DNA of 64,000 nt from JABDQZ01 sp963801985 (GCA_963801985.1 CAWDGV010000013.1:62001-126000), one strand, 5' to 3'. Positions 45,198 through 54,877 are shown, counted from the first letter of the stretch. Notes: generated from the sequence alone by a model not told the origin. Program-made: numbers and translations.

Positions 45198-46169
45198 TCA
45201 TACTGTATCGTCTCGTGTGGTATTAACGGGAATGGGTTTCATTGCACGAATATAAAAACGGTGACCTTCATATTCAATTTCTCTGAGCAGACCGGCATTT
45301 ATGAGCGAAGTAACAGCTTGCCAGGATTTACCTGATTTTTTCAAAAGGATTTTTACTGCCTCTTCCCGCATGGGGTGCACCGAAGTAATAGCAAGCAAAT
45401 CTGATGCAAAATCACCGGTACTCGCAAAAGCATTACCTTCGTAACCGATTAAATACTCGAGCCTGGGAAAATTCTGCAAAATGATTTGAAACGCCTGGTT
45501 TATCTGTTCCTCTGAAGGAGAATGAACCCCAGCCTCAGCTGCGGGCCGTATCGGTGCTGCTAGATATGCCTTGGCAGGATTCAATTGAGCAAGGAAATTA
45601 CCAATTTCAGACAAAGATTTATCATTATTATTAATTCCATCGACCAACATGGTTTCGGTGGTTAATTCACCCCGAAAGCTATTGGCCATTAATTGGATGC
45701 CTTCCAGAATCCTGTCTAACTGCAAATCCGGATGTGGCTGATTAATTTTTTCCCAGAGTGTTTCATCAATTGAATCTATTTTCAGGGACAACCAATCTAC
45801 CATCCCAAGTCTTTCACGGACATCCTCTCGCCAGATCAGCGAAGCATTCGAGATTACTGCGATCTTCACCCCGAAAGGACGTAACAATGCTATTGTTGTT
45901 GCGAGATTTTCATCCAGTGTTGGTTCGCCATCTGGCACAAAGGTCAGATAATCAATCATCTCACCAGCTCGATCAGCAGCTTCAAGACTGGATTCCACCG
46001 CAGTTAAAATTTCCTCAGGGGAATAAAATGCACGTGGAGTGATTTCTTGATGATGTGTAGGACCTACCTGGCAATATACGCATGAATATGTGCACGATTT
46101 TGGGGGAATATTATTGATTCCCAGGCTTCTTCCGAGGCGACGTGATGGTACAGGCCCAAAAGTAATCAC
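45198..46169 (-). CDS. Radical SAM protein of the wyosine-synthetase-like (COG0731) group
   Basis: The 323-residue protein has the radical SAM cluster motif CTYSCVYC (Cys26, Cys30 and Cys33), preceded by FGPVPSRRLGRSLGIN, a signature of this group. FVPDGEPTLD is the SAM-binding GE-type motif. A C-terminal ~70-residue winged-helix-like tail (VKILLKKSGKSWQAVTSLI) follows. Members are annotated as tRNA-wyosine synthetase-like but the bacterial substrate is unknown. The zinc-ribbon gene 43 bp upstream on the same strand may be co-transcribed. Confidence 0.88.
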   Translation of the reverse strand: MITFGPVPSRRLGRSLGINNIPPKSCTYSCVYCQVGPTHHQEITPRAFYSPEEILTAVESSLEAADRAGEMIDYLTFVPDGEPTLDENLATTIALLRPFGVKIAVISNASLIWREDVRERLGMVDWLSLKIDSIDETLWEKINQPHPDLQLDRILEGIQLMANSFRGELTTETMLVDGINNNDKSLSEIGNFLAQLNPAKAYLAAPIRPAAEAGVHSPSEEQINQAFQIILQNFPRLEYLIGYEGNAFASTGDFASDLLAITSVHPMREEAVKILLKKSGKSWQAVTSLINAGLLREIEYEGHRFYIRAMKPIPVNTTRDDTV

Positions 46170-46211
46170 TGCTTCTCCAAATTTCCACTGAATGAATATC
46201 CTACCGCTGCG

Positions 46212-46412
46212 TTAATTGCTACGTTTTGCTCTTTTCTTTTCAAAAAGCTCATGATGATAAGAGCCTACTCGAAGCATTTTTGCTCCGCACCTTGGACACC
46301 GCTCTTCCTGACAGGGAATACCGTCGCTATGAGGAATCCTGGTATCACATTTGGGACAAACACACTCCCCCCCGGAACCCATATCATGCCTACGCTCAAC
46401 ACTCATGACCAC
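46212..46412 (-). CDS. Small CPxCG zinc-ribbon protein
   Basis: The longest frame is 66 residues, but a start at ATG 46382 (MGSGGECVCPKC) may be the real one. Cys occur in CVCPKC and later in CQEERCPRCG, suggesting one zinc or an Fe-S site. The sequence IPHSDGIPCQ between them is typical of this small family. It precedes the radical SAM gene on the same strand and may be a partner. Confidence 0.75.
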   Translation of the reverse strand: MVMSVERRHDMGSGGECVCPKCDTRIPHSDGIPCQEERCPRCGAKMLRVGSYHHELFEKKRAKRSN

Positions 46413-46470
46413 ACCTTCTTTGCACGGTTGCTAATAAATAACATTACACCATTGAGACAACGTTCAACAT

Positions 46471-46640
46471 CTATTTTGACAGTACAATTACTACAGCACC
46501 AAGTAAACCACCAGCCAGTGCAACAAAACTGTATTTTTTATGCTCCTGCCGGGCCTTTGGTAAAAGATGTGTTGCTCCAACGTAAACCAAAGCCTTCGCT
46601 GAAAGTGACAATAAAGCTCCCAGAAGTGATTGATCAATCT
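46471..46640 (-). pseudogene. ZIP-family metal transporter C-terminal remnant
   Basis: The reverse frame ends at 46471 and reads LSAKALVYVGATHLLPKARQEHKKYS and GGLLGAVVIVLSK, the last two helices of ZIP transporters (typical LYVGATHLLPE and final helix). About 55 codons remain; no start. Confidence 0.75.
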
Positions 46641-46663
46641 CACTGACGGGTTTTATTAAAAGC

Positions 46664-46903
46664 TTAGAAGGATGGAAAAACCGGAACAGAGCAGATTACG
46701 ATAAAGTGCAATTCGCCGGCCAAGCATGAGCGCCTCAGCAGGAAACTGGTGAGGGGGTTTCCGGCCGAGATACTTCCAAAAGTTGCCCCTATTAAGGCAT
46801 CTAAACCAGCATTTCTGCCAAACCACCCTGCTACCTTTTCAGCAGGAAGAATTTCGAGTATCAACCCAGTAAGGAGAATTACTCCCACAAGAATATGCAG
46901 CAT
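46664..46903 (-). pseudogene. Permease fragment
   Basis: From ATG 46903 the frame gives two helices and the conserved-looking GATFGSISAGNPLTSFLL of inner-membrane permease families, then drifts out of homology (RRSCLAGEL). A frame change near 46735 is likely. It is too short for a working permease. Together with the ZIP remnant it fills the gap before korA. Confidence 0.55.
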
Positions 46904-46986
46904 CTTAGTGCTAGAAAAGTACGATCCTGGTTATTTCGTTTATCATTATAGATAGAGATCGATATTTTTAAGCACTTGGCTATTCA

Positions 46987-48921
46987 ATGGAAAGATCGAA
47001 TATAAATTGGCGTATTGGTGGACCGCAGGGAAGCGGTATCGATCGTATTGTTCTACTGTTTTCCCGCGCATGTGTACTGAGCGGGTGGGAAATCTTTGCC
47101 CGCCGTGAATACCATTCCAACATCATGGGACGCCATAGCTATGTTGACCTGCGGTTCAGTTCGGACCCAGTTACATCTCATGCAGAGACAATCGACTTTC
47201 TTGCCTCATTTGACGCGGAAACCCTGTGCCGCCATGCCTGGTCTCTATCATCAAGTGGCTGCCTGATTTATGCACTGGAGGATTCTGATATACCTCTCGA
47301 TCGAATTTCCTTTTTAGACGAGCGTATAAAGGAATATTTACAAAGTAGATTACAGGATCTCGGACTTGCGAGCAGTACAAAAGGAATATTGGAACATTTA
47401 GGTAAACTCGGCATTCAAACCTTTGCCGTTCCTTACAAAGCGCTTGTAAACACACTGACTCAACAACTTGAAATCTCGCGAAGAGAAGCAGGATTGACAC
47501 GTAATACAATGGCGGTAGGAGCTAGTTGCACACTGCTAGGTTTTTCTCAAATCGATCTAGATCGAGCCCTTGAGCAGACATTTGCTAACCAACCCCGAAT
47601 ATTGGAGATGAATCAAAAAGCTTTAGCCCTTACCACTGAATTTGTCGAAAGTGAGTTTGGATTCAATGCCTGCAAGATGACTCTTCCACCAAAAAAGGCC
47701 ATGGAACCAAGGCTTTTGCTTAATGGCACGCAAAGCATTGCTCTGGGAAAGCTGGCAGCAGGGCTGGGATTTCAGAGTTACTACCCTATCAGTCCTGCAA
47801 GTGATGAAAGCAGTTTCCTGGAAGAGCATGGCCAGATTCCTCAAAAGAATGGCAATGTGCCCGGACCACTTTTGATACAGACTGAAGATGAATTGGCGGC
47901 GATTGCAATGGCCTGTGGTGCTTCTCTAACAGGAGCCCGGAGCTCCACTGCAACGTCCGGCCCCGGTTTTTCCTTGATGGCAGAGGGGCTTGGATGGGCC
48001 GGCATGAGTGAGGTCCCTGTGGTAGTGACGCTCTATCAACGCGGAGGACCCTCAACCGGCATGCCTACTCGCACCGAACAGGGTGATTTACAATTTGCCA
48101 TTCATGCGGGGCACGGTGAATTTCCACGTATGGTTTTGGCATCTGGTGATCTAGAAGAATCCTTCTATGATGCAGCCCAGGCATTCAACTATGCTGAGCG
48201 ATATCAAATGCCTGTTATTCACTTACTCGACAAAACTCTTACCAGCACTATTCAATCCGTACCGCCTTTTGATCTTAATCACGTGAGTGTTGAACGTGGT
48301 GAGGCCACCCAACCTGCCCAGCAAGTACCGAAAGAACCCTACTCGCGTTTTCTTATTAACGAGACAGGGATCTCTCCCCGCGCACTGTTAGGACAGTTGG
48401 GTGGAGAACATTGGCTTACCGGTGTTGAGCATTCAGTTGATGGACGTGTAAGTGAAGACCCGGTAGTCCGGGAGCAAATGATGGAAAAACGGGCTCAAAA
48501 ACTGAAGCAGGCCAGTAAAGAAATTCCTCCCGATGAAAAGTTTCGAATATATGGTGACGCAGAGGCAGCGCTAACTGTAATTTCCTGGGGTTCAAACAAA
48601 GGGGCGATTCTGGATGCTATGAAACGCCTGGAAGCTGAAGGCATTAATGCTCGCCACGTGCAAATAAGGATTTTATGGCCCTTTCCCACTAGGGATTTAT
48701 CTGAGCTTCTTGCAAATGCTGATCCTATAGTAGTGGTTGAATCAAACTACTCTGGACAGTTAGCAGCACTCATTCGGGAGCAAACCGGACATCAATGTAA
48801 TCATTTAATCGTCAAGTATAGTGGTCGGCCATTTAGTGGTGAATCTCTGCAAAAAGTATTGAGGACGGTGTATGAAGGTACTGCGCAAAAACGCATGGTC
48901 GTAAGCAACCCTTACGAATGA
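46987..48921 (+). CDS. korA: 2-oxoacid:ferredoxin oxidoreductase, gamma-alpha fusion subunit
   Basis: The 644-residue protein fuses a gamma domain (~1-190; RIGGPQGSGIDR) to the alpha domain (~240-640; LNGTQSIALGKLAAGLGFQSYYPISPASD, GASLTGARSSTATSGPGFSLMAEGLGWAG). With the beta subunit it oxidatively decarboxylates 2-oxoglutarate or a related 2-oxoacid with CoA and ferredoxin, or runs in reverse. The fused gamma-alpha form is the common one in bacteria with two-subunit Kor. Fifteen bases separate it from the beta gene. The exact 2-oxoacid is inferred. Confidence 0.9.
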   Translation: MERSNINWRIGGPQGSGIDRIVLLFSRACVLSGWEIFARREYHSNIMGRHSYVDLRFSSDPVTSHAETIDFLASFDAETLCRHAWSLSSSGCLIYALEDSDIPLDRISFLDERIKEYLQSRLQDLGLASSTKGILEHLGKLGIQTFAVPYKALVNTLTQQLEISRREAGLTRNTMAVGASCTLLGFSQIDLDRALEQTFANQPRILEMNQKALALTTEFVESEFGFNACKMTLPPKKAMEPRLLLNGTQSIALGKLAAGLGFQSYYPISPASDESSFLEEHGQIPQKNGNVPGPLLIQTEDELAAIAMACGASLTGARSSTATSGPGFSLMAEGLGWAGMSEVPVVVTLYQRGGPSTGMPTRTEQGDLQFAIHAGHGEFPRMVLASGDLEESFYDAAQAFNYAERYQMPVIHLLDKTLTSTIQSVPPFDLNHVSVERGEATQPAQQVPKEPYSRFLINETGISPRALLGQLGGEHWLTGVEHSVDGRVSEDPVVREQMMEKRAQKLKQASKEIPPDEKFRIYGDAEAALTVISWGSNKGAILDAMKRLEAEGINARHVQIRILWPFPTRDLSELLANADPIVVVESNYSGQLAALIREQTGHQCNHLIVKYSGRPFSGESLQKVLRTVYEGTAQKRMVVSNPYE

Positions 48922-48935
48922 TGGAGTAAGTGTAA

Positions 48936-49907
48936 ATGACAGAAATAAATTTATTTACCGCAAAGGATTATGATGCAGGTTATGCTGCCGACTGGTGCCC
49001 CGGCTGCGGAGATTTTGGTATCCAGAGAGCCTTGGAAAATGCATTGGCAAGCCTGGAATTACCTCCCCACCGTGTAGCAGTCTTCGGCGGTATCGGCTGT
49101 TCTGGAAAGACACCTTATACACTTGGCGTGTATGGAATACACACACTACATGGTCGATTACTGCCTTTTGCCAGTGGTGCAAAGCTTGCCAACCCCGAAC
49201 TGACTGTTATTGCTACTGGCGGCGACGGAGATGGACTGGGCATTGGCGCCGGACATTTTGTCAACAGCGGACGGCGCAACCTCGATCTTACCTATATCCT
49301 TTTTAATAATGGCGTCTATGGCCTTACCAAAGGACAGCCATCGCCAACATTAAGATCAGGTGAGCAGACTAAAACCATGTTTCAGAAAAACATGCTTCAG
49401 TCTCTAAACCCTCTGACGCTGGCAGCCGCCTCTGGCTATACCTGGATTGGGCGTGGTTACGCTTATGATAAACATCAACTGGAAACGCTGATTACAGGGG
49501 CCATTGAACACCCTGGGCTTTCTTTCCTGGATGTTTTGCAACCCTGTCCTAAATACAACAATCTTCAGACCAAAGACTGGTATGCGGGCAAAGATATGGA
49601 AAATCCGCGTAATCGTCTCTATTCGTTACAGGAGTCTGGCTACGACCCACTTATTCCCAAACATGCAAGCCAAGACCAGATCGAAGAAAGGCTGATACGG
49701 TGTATAGAAAAAACTCACGAGTGGGGGGATAAAATTCCTACTGGAGTTTTCCTACGAAATCTAGCTGAACCGTTATTCCTGGATCAGATTGCAGAACAAA
49801 ATCCTGCCTATCAATCGACTCCTCCAGCGCACTTACCAATAGTCGACAATAAAGGGCATTCACTCGCAGACCTGGGAAAAATTTTTTCCAAAATAACAAT
49901 AAGTTAA
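48936..49907 (+). CDS. korB: 2-oxoacid:ferredoxin oxidoreductase, beta subunit
   Basis: The 323-residue protein carries WCPGCGDFGI (Cys21 and Cys24, two [4Fe-4S] ligands), GIGCSGK and the thiamine-diphosphate motif GDGDGLGIGAGHFVNSGRRN (~90-110). YGLTKGQPSPT follows, as in the Kor/Por beta family. It binds TPP and the Fe-S cluster and passes electrons to ferredoxin. The start is set by the family N-terminus and by the 15-bp gap to korA. Confidence 0.92.
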   Translation: MTEINLFTAKDYDAGYAADWCPGCGDFGIQRALENALASLELPPHRVAVFGGIGCSGKTPYTLGVYGIHTLHGRLLPFASGAKLANPELTVIATGGDGDGLGIGAGHFVNSGRRNLDLTYILFNNGVYGLTKGQPSPTLRSGEQTKTMFQKNMLQSLNPLTLAAASGYTWIGRGYAYDKHQLETLITGAIEHPGLSFLDVLQPCPKYNNLQTKDWYAGKDMENPRNRLYSLQESGYDPLIPKHASQDQIEERLIRCIEKTHEWGDKIPTGVFLRNLAEPLFLDQIAEQNPAYQSTPPAHLPIVDNKGHSLADLGKIFSKITIS

Positions 49908-49925
49908 AAGCTTTCAAATGTAGTC

Positions 49926-50600
49926 TTAAGCAGACTTTAGATTATCCTGTCCCATCATCTCTACAATGTCGAACAACAAGCTTTCTGGCAATTGGATACC
50001 ATGGTCATTCTGAAGTCTTTGTTGAATGTCAGTGAGACTTTCTGGCTTTGGCTGCATATTGTTTACAAACACAGAAATATCCTCGTAAACAGCCCAGGGA
50101 TAAATAATCCAGTGCCACTTGGTTACTTTTTTTGCATAATAATCTGGTTGATAGCTCGCCGTCGTTTTGTGGTGAATTACTGCGGTTTTTACATCCAGCG
50201 GCTTTCCCAGTGACTGAAGATGATCTAAAGCGACTTTGAATGTATCACCCGAATCACTGACATCGTCCACCAGGAGAATGTTTTGACCATTCACATTTGC
50301 AGTAACTGGATACTTGACGATGGCTAGCTGATCTTTAATTGCACCATGATAATGCTCGATCTTGAAACTGGTGAGATTAAATACCCCCAGCATGTCAGAA
50401 AGGATGCGAGCTGGCATATATCCACCACGCCCAATTGCAATGATCAGGTCCGGACAGTAACCTGAATCATGGATAGATATCGCAAGCTTTCGGCAAAAAC
50501 GATTACATTCATTCCAGCTAACAAGCTGACATTGCGTATTGCTTACCATGGCTTTGTCGGTTTCACTTATCGTCTTCTTCTGGCGCTTTTTGTTACACAA
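49926..50600 (-). CDS. PRT-fold phosphoribosyltransferase
   Basis: The 224-residue product (or ~207 from ATG 50549, MVSNTQC) has a type I phosphoribosyltransferase core: DLIIAIGRGGYMPARILSD and the PRPP loop ILLVDDVSDSGDT (~110-122). It resembles hypoxanthine/xanthine PRTases in its WHWIIYPWA C-terminal segment. The last ~40 residues are an added helical tail. It probably salvages a purine base. It converges on korB, ending 18 bp from it. Confidence 0.85.
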   Translation of the reverse strand: MCNKKRQKKTISETDKAMVSNTQCQLVSWNECNRFCRKLAISIHDSGYCPDLIIAIGRGGYMPARILSDMLGVFNLTSFKIEHYHGAIKDQLAIVKYPVTANVNGQNILLVDDVSDSGDTFKVALDHLQSLGKPLDVKTAVIHHKTTASYQPDYYAKKVTKWHWIIYPWAVYEDISVFVNNMQPKPESLTDIQQRLQNDHGIQLPESLLFDIVEMMGQDNLKSA

Positions 50601-50613
50601 AAATTAGATAGAC

Positions 50614-50817
50614 TTACATATTCAGGTCCTTGGCACCGAGTTCTTTTTCAGCCTCGAGCCAGTCATCTAACTCATGTCCTGGTTCAAAATTGCGACGCTG
50701 CGCTTTAAAGTAGGCAAGTTTCTGAATTTCAGCGAAATTGTCGGGTACATCTGAGGCAGATTTTTGTACCAGATGTTCGAATGCTTCACTTTTAATCTGA
50801 CCTTTGGATTTAGGCAT
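50614..50817 (-). CDS. DUF2934 protein
   Basis: The 67-residue cytoplasmic protein has the DUF2934 signature IQKLAYFKAQRR and EPGHELDDWLEAEKEL. Its function is unknown. It precedes the phosphoribosyltransferase gene by 14 bp on the same strand and lies near the Hsp20 gene. Confidence 0.88.
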   Translation of the reverse strand: MPKSKGQIKSEAFEHLVQKSASDVPDNFAEIQKLAYFKAQRRNFEPGHELDDWLEAEKELGAKDLNM

Positions 50818-50966
50818 TGATAATGTCTCCTTTGAGAAACATTGGCTTTATTTTCTTGACTGATGCGCTATTCAAATAGAGTTTTAAAGCCAATCGGGTA
50901 CTTTTTATCTATTTGCTTCACATGTCATCAGTCAAGCTAAAGTAAGCTCCTGCTTCAGTGCAACCC

Positions 50967-51476
50967 TTACTCAATATTTACCGTATGTCGTTTAGAACCC
51001 TCGACTTTAGGGATAGTGACATCAAGCATACCATCCTTAAAATTGGCCTTGGCTTTGTCACCATTCACTTCGCAAGGTAAAGTTGCCGTACGGTAAAATT
51101 CTCCTTGCGTGATCTCAGACTTGAAATAGTCGCCCTTTTCTTCCCTGGTTTCCTTCTTGGTAGAACCTTTAATGGTAATTGTTCTATCGGAAACTGACAC
51201 ATCAACATCCTTTTTATCAACACCAGCCAGCTCAGCACGAACCAATACTTCTCCGTCACGTTCGATAATATCCAGCTTGGGCATTCTTTTTTCAGCCATA
51301 GATGCCATTTCAGGAAAAGATGGCCACCAATCAGGATTTTTGGGCCATTGCCAGGGATGCGAAAACAAACTATCTAATTTTTGTTCCATTCTTTCGAATG
51401 GACTAAGCTCACGTTTTCCGCTGGATGCTTTTTCCATCTCTTTGTTTTCGCGAGATTTTGTGTCTTTTTTAGCCAT
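50967..51476 (-). CDS. Hsp20/alpha-crystallin small heat-shock protein
   Basis: The 169-residue protein has an N-terminal charged and Trp/Pro-containing region, then an alpha-crystallin domain (~75-165) with LDIIERDGEVLVRAELAGV, ALPCEV-like (TLPCEVNGDKAKA) and GMLDVTIPK. It binds unfolding proteins without ATP. A GGAGG site precedes the ATG. It faces away from the BCAM0308-type gene. Confidence 0.95.
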   Translation of the reverse strand: MAKKDTKSRENKEMEKASSGKRELSPFERMEQKLDSLFSHPWQWPKNPDWWPSFPEMASMAEKRMPKLDIIERDGEVLVRAELAGVDKKDVDVSVSDRTITIKGSTKKETREEKGDYFKSEITQGEFYRTATLPCEVNGDKAKANFKDGMLDVTIPKVEGSKRHTVNIE

Positions 51477-51770
51477 GGTAAACCTCCTTTCATGAAATAT
51501 TTCAAATAGGAAAGGTGGTTTTATGGCCTGTCCTTTATTTAATTATAGGCCACTATGGAATACCACTTGATGATCAAGCTCATGTGAATGACATTTACTA
51601 TGTCATGACAATGTCAACATCCAAAATAGACATATACTTATAGTATGGAGAGCTGAAAAACATGACTTGCCATCACTTCGTTTGTTAAACAAAACCGGCG
51701 ATGCTGGCTGTCTGTTGAGCATTGGCAATCCAGGGAACTGTATAGAAATGAACACGAAAAGGAGAAAGTC
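51477..51770. other. Divergent intergenic region (Hsp20 / BCAM0308-type gene)
   Basis: About 290 bp of promoter DNA for two divergent genes. I see no clean heat-shock promoter or CIRCE-type inverted repeat. A GGAG site at 51761-51764 precedes the rightward gene. Confidence 0.5.
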
Positions 51771-52274
51771 ATGAGTGGCAAAAACACAAATCCGGCCCGC
51801 CAGGGAAGGCATGACCGACTCATTCAGGAACGGAATCATGACCCCTATAAATCACAACAGAAGTTACCGGAGCCTACACTTTGTCCTGAGTGCAAGGCAG
51901 TATTTTCTGGAGGCCGTTGGCAGTGGCTGGAGGTTAAAACCCTACCATCAAATGAAACACTCTGCCCGGCATGCAGGCGAATTCATGACAAAGTACCCGC
52001 CGGCATCCTGACCGTAAGTGGTGCGTTTTTCCAGGAACACCGCGATGAAATTATGAAGCTTCTGCACAATAAAATGGATGCAGAGAAAGCACAGCACCCA
52101 TTAAAACGTATTATGAATACCGAGGACCAGCAAGATGGCAGCATTGTTGTTACCTTCACCGATACACACTCACCTCGTGATGTAGGTGAAGCTTTAGCTC
52201 ATGCATACCAGGGCGAGATTGATATTCATTATGCTGAAGACGAGGATTTGACTCGCGTAAAGTGGAACCGTTAG
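51771..52274 (+). CDS. BCAM0308-family zinc-binding protein
   Basis: The 167-residue protein has two Cys pairs (CPEC and CPAC, ~38-69) flanking a WQWLE segment, then a ~75-residue domain ending in HYAEDEDLTRVKW. This layout is the BCAM0308 family, of unknown function, resembling a ribosome-export NMD3-type zinc fold. It starts 22 bp before the class II RNR gene on the same strand, so the two look like an operon. Confidence 0.82.
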   Translation: MSGKNTNPARQGRHDRLIQERNHDPYKSQQKLPEPTLCPECKAVFSGGRWQWLEVKTLPSNETLCPACRRIHDKVPAGILTVSGAFFQEHRDEIMKLLHNKMDAEKAQHPLKRIMNTEDQQDGSIVVTFTDTHSPRDVGEALAHAYQGEIDIHYAEDEDLTRVKWNR

Positions 52275-52296
52275 CAAGTCATGACTAAACGATGCC

Positions 52297-54123
52297 ATGG
52301 GTCAAACTGATAATATCTGGCTAACAACACCTGTCGCGCAGCATATCTGGGAAAGCAAGTACTGCTGGCGTGAAGGTGACCGCAGACTGGACACGAGTAT
52401 CGATCAGACATGGCAACGCGTTGCCCATGCCATTGCTGCTATCGAAGCTGGCAGCCGGGAAATCTGGGCACAGCGTTTTTATCAGGCACTTCAAGGGTTT
52501 AAATTTATTCCCGCTGGCCGGATTCTAGCCGGAGCAGGTACAAATCATCGCTCAACATTATTCAACTGTTTTGTGATGGGACTGATTCAAGATGACATGG
52601 AAAGTATTTTTGATGCGCTCAAGGAGGCTGCATTAACCATGCAGGCAGGTGGAGGAGTCGGCTATGATTTCTCGACCATTCGCCCAAAAGGCTTTGTTGC
52701 CCAATCAAGCGGACAGATCGCATCAGGTCCCGTCTCTTTTATGCATATCTGGGATGCCATGTGTTCCACGATGTTATCTACCGGCTCACGTCGTGGCGCC
52801 ATGATGGGCAGCCTGCGCTGTGATCACCCGGATATTGAGTTGTTCATTAACGCCAAACGCCAGACAGGTCATCTGAAGCATTTCAATCTGTCTGTCCAGG
52901 TGACTGATGCTTTTATGCAGGCAGTTGAATCAGGCCAGGATTGGCCATTAGTATTTCCCATCGAACCTGGCCAGCAAACTGTCAAACAAGAAACCCTGAT
53001 ACGTCACTGGCCTGGTTATGACAACCCCGTTGCCTGCCGCGTTATCTCCCGTCTCCCTGCCCGTGAACTATGGCAACAGCTGATGCACGCTGCCTACGAC
53101 ACAGCTGAACCCGGTGTTTTGTTCATCGAGCGTATCAATGAATATAACAATCTTGCCTATCGCGAGCAGATCAGCACGACAAATCCCTGCGGTGAAGTCC
53201 CCTTGCCGCCCTATGGCGCCTGCAATTTAGGCTCAATTAATCTCACCCAGTTTATTCTGCATGCCTTTACCCCAAATGCACGACTCGACTTTGAAAGTAT
53301 CCGCGATACAACTGAGATCGCCACGCGACTGCTGGACAACGTGATCGACTGCTCGATATTCCCGCTTAAAGCCCAGGCCCAGCAGGCTTACGGCAGTCGC
53401 CGAATCGGACTTGGCATTACCGGCTTGGCCGATACCCTGATTATGCTGGGTTTATCTTATGCCGATGAAAACGCAAGGAACACAGCAGTCCGGATTATGC
53501 AGCTAATCAGCCATACGGCCTACCGAACCTCGATTAGTCTGGCTAAAGAAAAAGGCAGCTTTCCATTCTTCCAAAAGGAAGCCTATCTCGAAAGCCCTTT
53601 TGTTCAATCACTGCCGGAAGATATTCGCTCGGGCATCAAGTTGCACGGCATACGTAACAGTCATCTGATAGCCATCGCTCCAGCCGGAACCATCAGCCTG
53701 TTGGCCAATAACCTCTCCAGTGGTATTGAGCCTGTTTTCGACTTCCAGTTGTCACGACAAATCCTCAACCAGCAAGGGGAATACGAGAAATTCGAGATGG
53801 AGGACTATGCTTTTCAGGTCTGGCGGAATTTGAAGAATGAGGCAGAGGAACTTCCAGCTGAATTCATCACGGCCCACAGTCTGTCGCCGCTGGCACACTT
53901 ACAAATGCAGGCAGCACTACAACCCTATGTGGATAATGCGATTTCAAAAACCATCAATATTCCTCCAGACTTTGCTTTTACGGATTTTCTTGAACTCTTT
54001 CAGAGCGCCTGGAAGCTGGGCCTGAAAGGATGTACGAGCTTTCGTGCCAATCCTGTAACCGGAGAAATTCTGAGTTCACGAGTGCCATGCTGTGATATCG
54101 ACCAGGAAGATCGTCAGGACTAG
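52297..54123 (+). CDS. nrdJ: Class II (adenosylcobalamin-dependent) ribonucleotide reductase
   Basis: The 608-residue enzyme has NCFVMG (Cys91, reductive Cys) and the catalytic finger loop NPCGE (Asn296, Cys298, Glu300) followed by GACNLGSINL. GIRNSHLIAIAPAGTISLLANNLSSGIEP and KGCTSFRAN near the C-terminus are typical of NrdJ. It forms a thiyl radical from B12 and works with or without oxygen. It is a single-subunit alternative to nrdAB at 18.9-23.3 kb. No cobalamin riboswitch or NrdR box lies directly upstream; the BCAM0308-type gene is 22 bp before it. The C-terminal Cys pair is CC rather than CxxC, so the reductive tail may differ. Confidence 0.93.
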   Translation: MGQTDNIWLTTPVAQHIWESKYCWREGDRRLDTSIDQTWQRVAHAIAAIEAGSREIWAQRFYQALQGFKFIPAGRILAGAGTNHRSTLFNCFVMGLIQDDMESIFDALKEAALTMQAGGGVGYDFSTIRPKGFVAQSSGQIASGPVSFMHIWDAMCSTMLSTGSRRGAMMGSLRCDHPDIELFINAKRQTGHLKHFNLSVQVTDAFMQAVESGQDWPLVFPIEPGQQTVKQETLIRHWPGYDNPVACRVISRLPARELWQQLMHAAYDTAEPGVLFIERINEYNNLAYREQISTTNPCGEVPLPPYGACNLGSINLTQFILHAFTPNARLDFESIRDTTEIATRLLDNVIDCSIFPLKAQAQQAYGSRRIGLGITGLADTLIMLGLSYADENARNTAVRIMQLISHTAYRTSISLAKEKGSFPFFQKEAYLESPFVQSLPEDIRSGIKLHGIRNSHLIAIAPAGTISLLANNLSSGIEPVFDFQLSRQILNQQGEYEKFEMEDYAFQVWRNLKNEAEELPAEFITAHSLSPLAHLQMQAALQPYVDNAISKTINIPPDFAFTDFLELFQSAWKLGLKGCTSFRANPVTGEILSSRVPCCDIDQEDRQD

Positions 54124-54290
54124 GCGAGCAATACGGCGACAATGCCGGTAAGAAAGATTCCATCAAAGGTTCCGGCACCACCGATGGAGGCTACAGGCGT
54201 TCCAAGTTTCCTGATATCACCAAGCCGCAACAGGTCAGCCCCGATGAGCACACCGAGAACACCGCAAATATCGGCATACCTGCATCGTAG
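54120..54290 (-). pseudogene. DUF1614-like membrane protein C-terminal fragment
   Basis: The reverse frame reads GVLIGADLLRLGDIRKLGTPVASIGGAGTFDGIFLTGIVAVLLA, a clear DUF1614 C-terminal end. Only ~55 codons are present, overlapping the end of nrdJ by 4 bp. It has no start of its own. Confidence 0.8.
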
Positions 54291-54406
54291 CACTGATAAC
54301 GAAAACAGGCTTTTGATACAACGCAATAACCTCAAAGCCAGCCTGAACTATATTAGTTCATAGGAAAGCAGGTTTCTGGCATTTATGATCACCCGGGAGA
54401 AATATA

Positions 54407-54877
54407 ATGACAATCTCAGCCACACTGGAGCAATATCTAGCCCAACAACAAATAGAATACAGGTTACTCTCACACCCGCATACTGGCTCCAGTCATGAGT
54501 CAGCACAAGCGGCCCATGTACCTGAAGATCACATTGCCAAGGCGGTTGTAGTCAGGGACAAACAGGCTTATTTTCTGGTGGTCTTGCCAGCAGACAGCTG
54601 GCTGAAAATAGAAGCTGTTAACCATGAGCTAAACCGCGACCTTAACTTGGCCACTGAGGATGAAATTGGCGATATTTTCAAGGATTGCGAGGTTGGTGCA
54701 GTGCCTCCAGTCGGCGAAGCCTACGGTATTGAAACCCTGCTGGATAAATCATTATCAAGTCTTGCCAATGTCTATTTTGAAGCAGGAGATCACGAGCACC
54801 TGGTCCATACCAGCGGAGATAACTTTATAAAGTTACTCGGTGGTGCCCGGCGTGGTTATTTCAGTCATGCAGAATAA
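54407..54877 (+). CDS. YbaK/EbsC-type aminoacyl-tRNA editing protein
   Basis: The 156-residue protein has a single YbaK domain: EYRLLSHPHTGSSHESAQAAHVPEDHIAKAVVV, then VGAVPPVGEAYGIETLLD with the conserved GAVPP-type loop, and HLVHTSGDNFIKLL. Family members hydrolyse mischarged Cys-, Ala- or Ser-tRNA. Specificity cannot be told by eye. GGAG precedes the ATG. Confidence 0.88.
   Translation: MTISATLEQYLAQQQIEYRLLSHPHTGSSHESAQAAHVPEDHIAKAVVVRDKQAYFLVVLPADSWLKIEAVNHELNRDLNLATEDEIGDIFKDCEVGAVPPVGEAYGIETLLDKSLSSLANVYFEAGDHEHLVHTSGDNFIKLLGGARRGYFSHAE

Noticed and set aside
51771..52330. A cobalamin riboswitch or NrdR boxes ahead of nrdJ
   Set aside because: The gap to the upstream gene is only 22 bp, and no paired NrdR boxes were seen in the preceding intergenic region.
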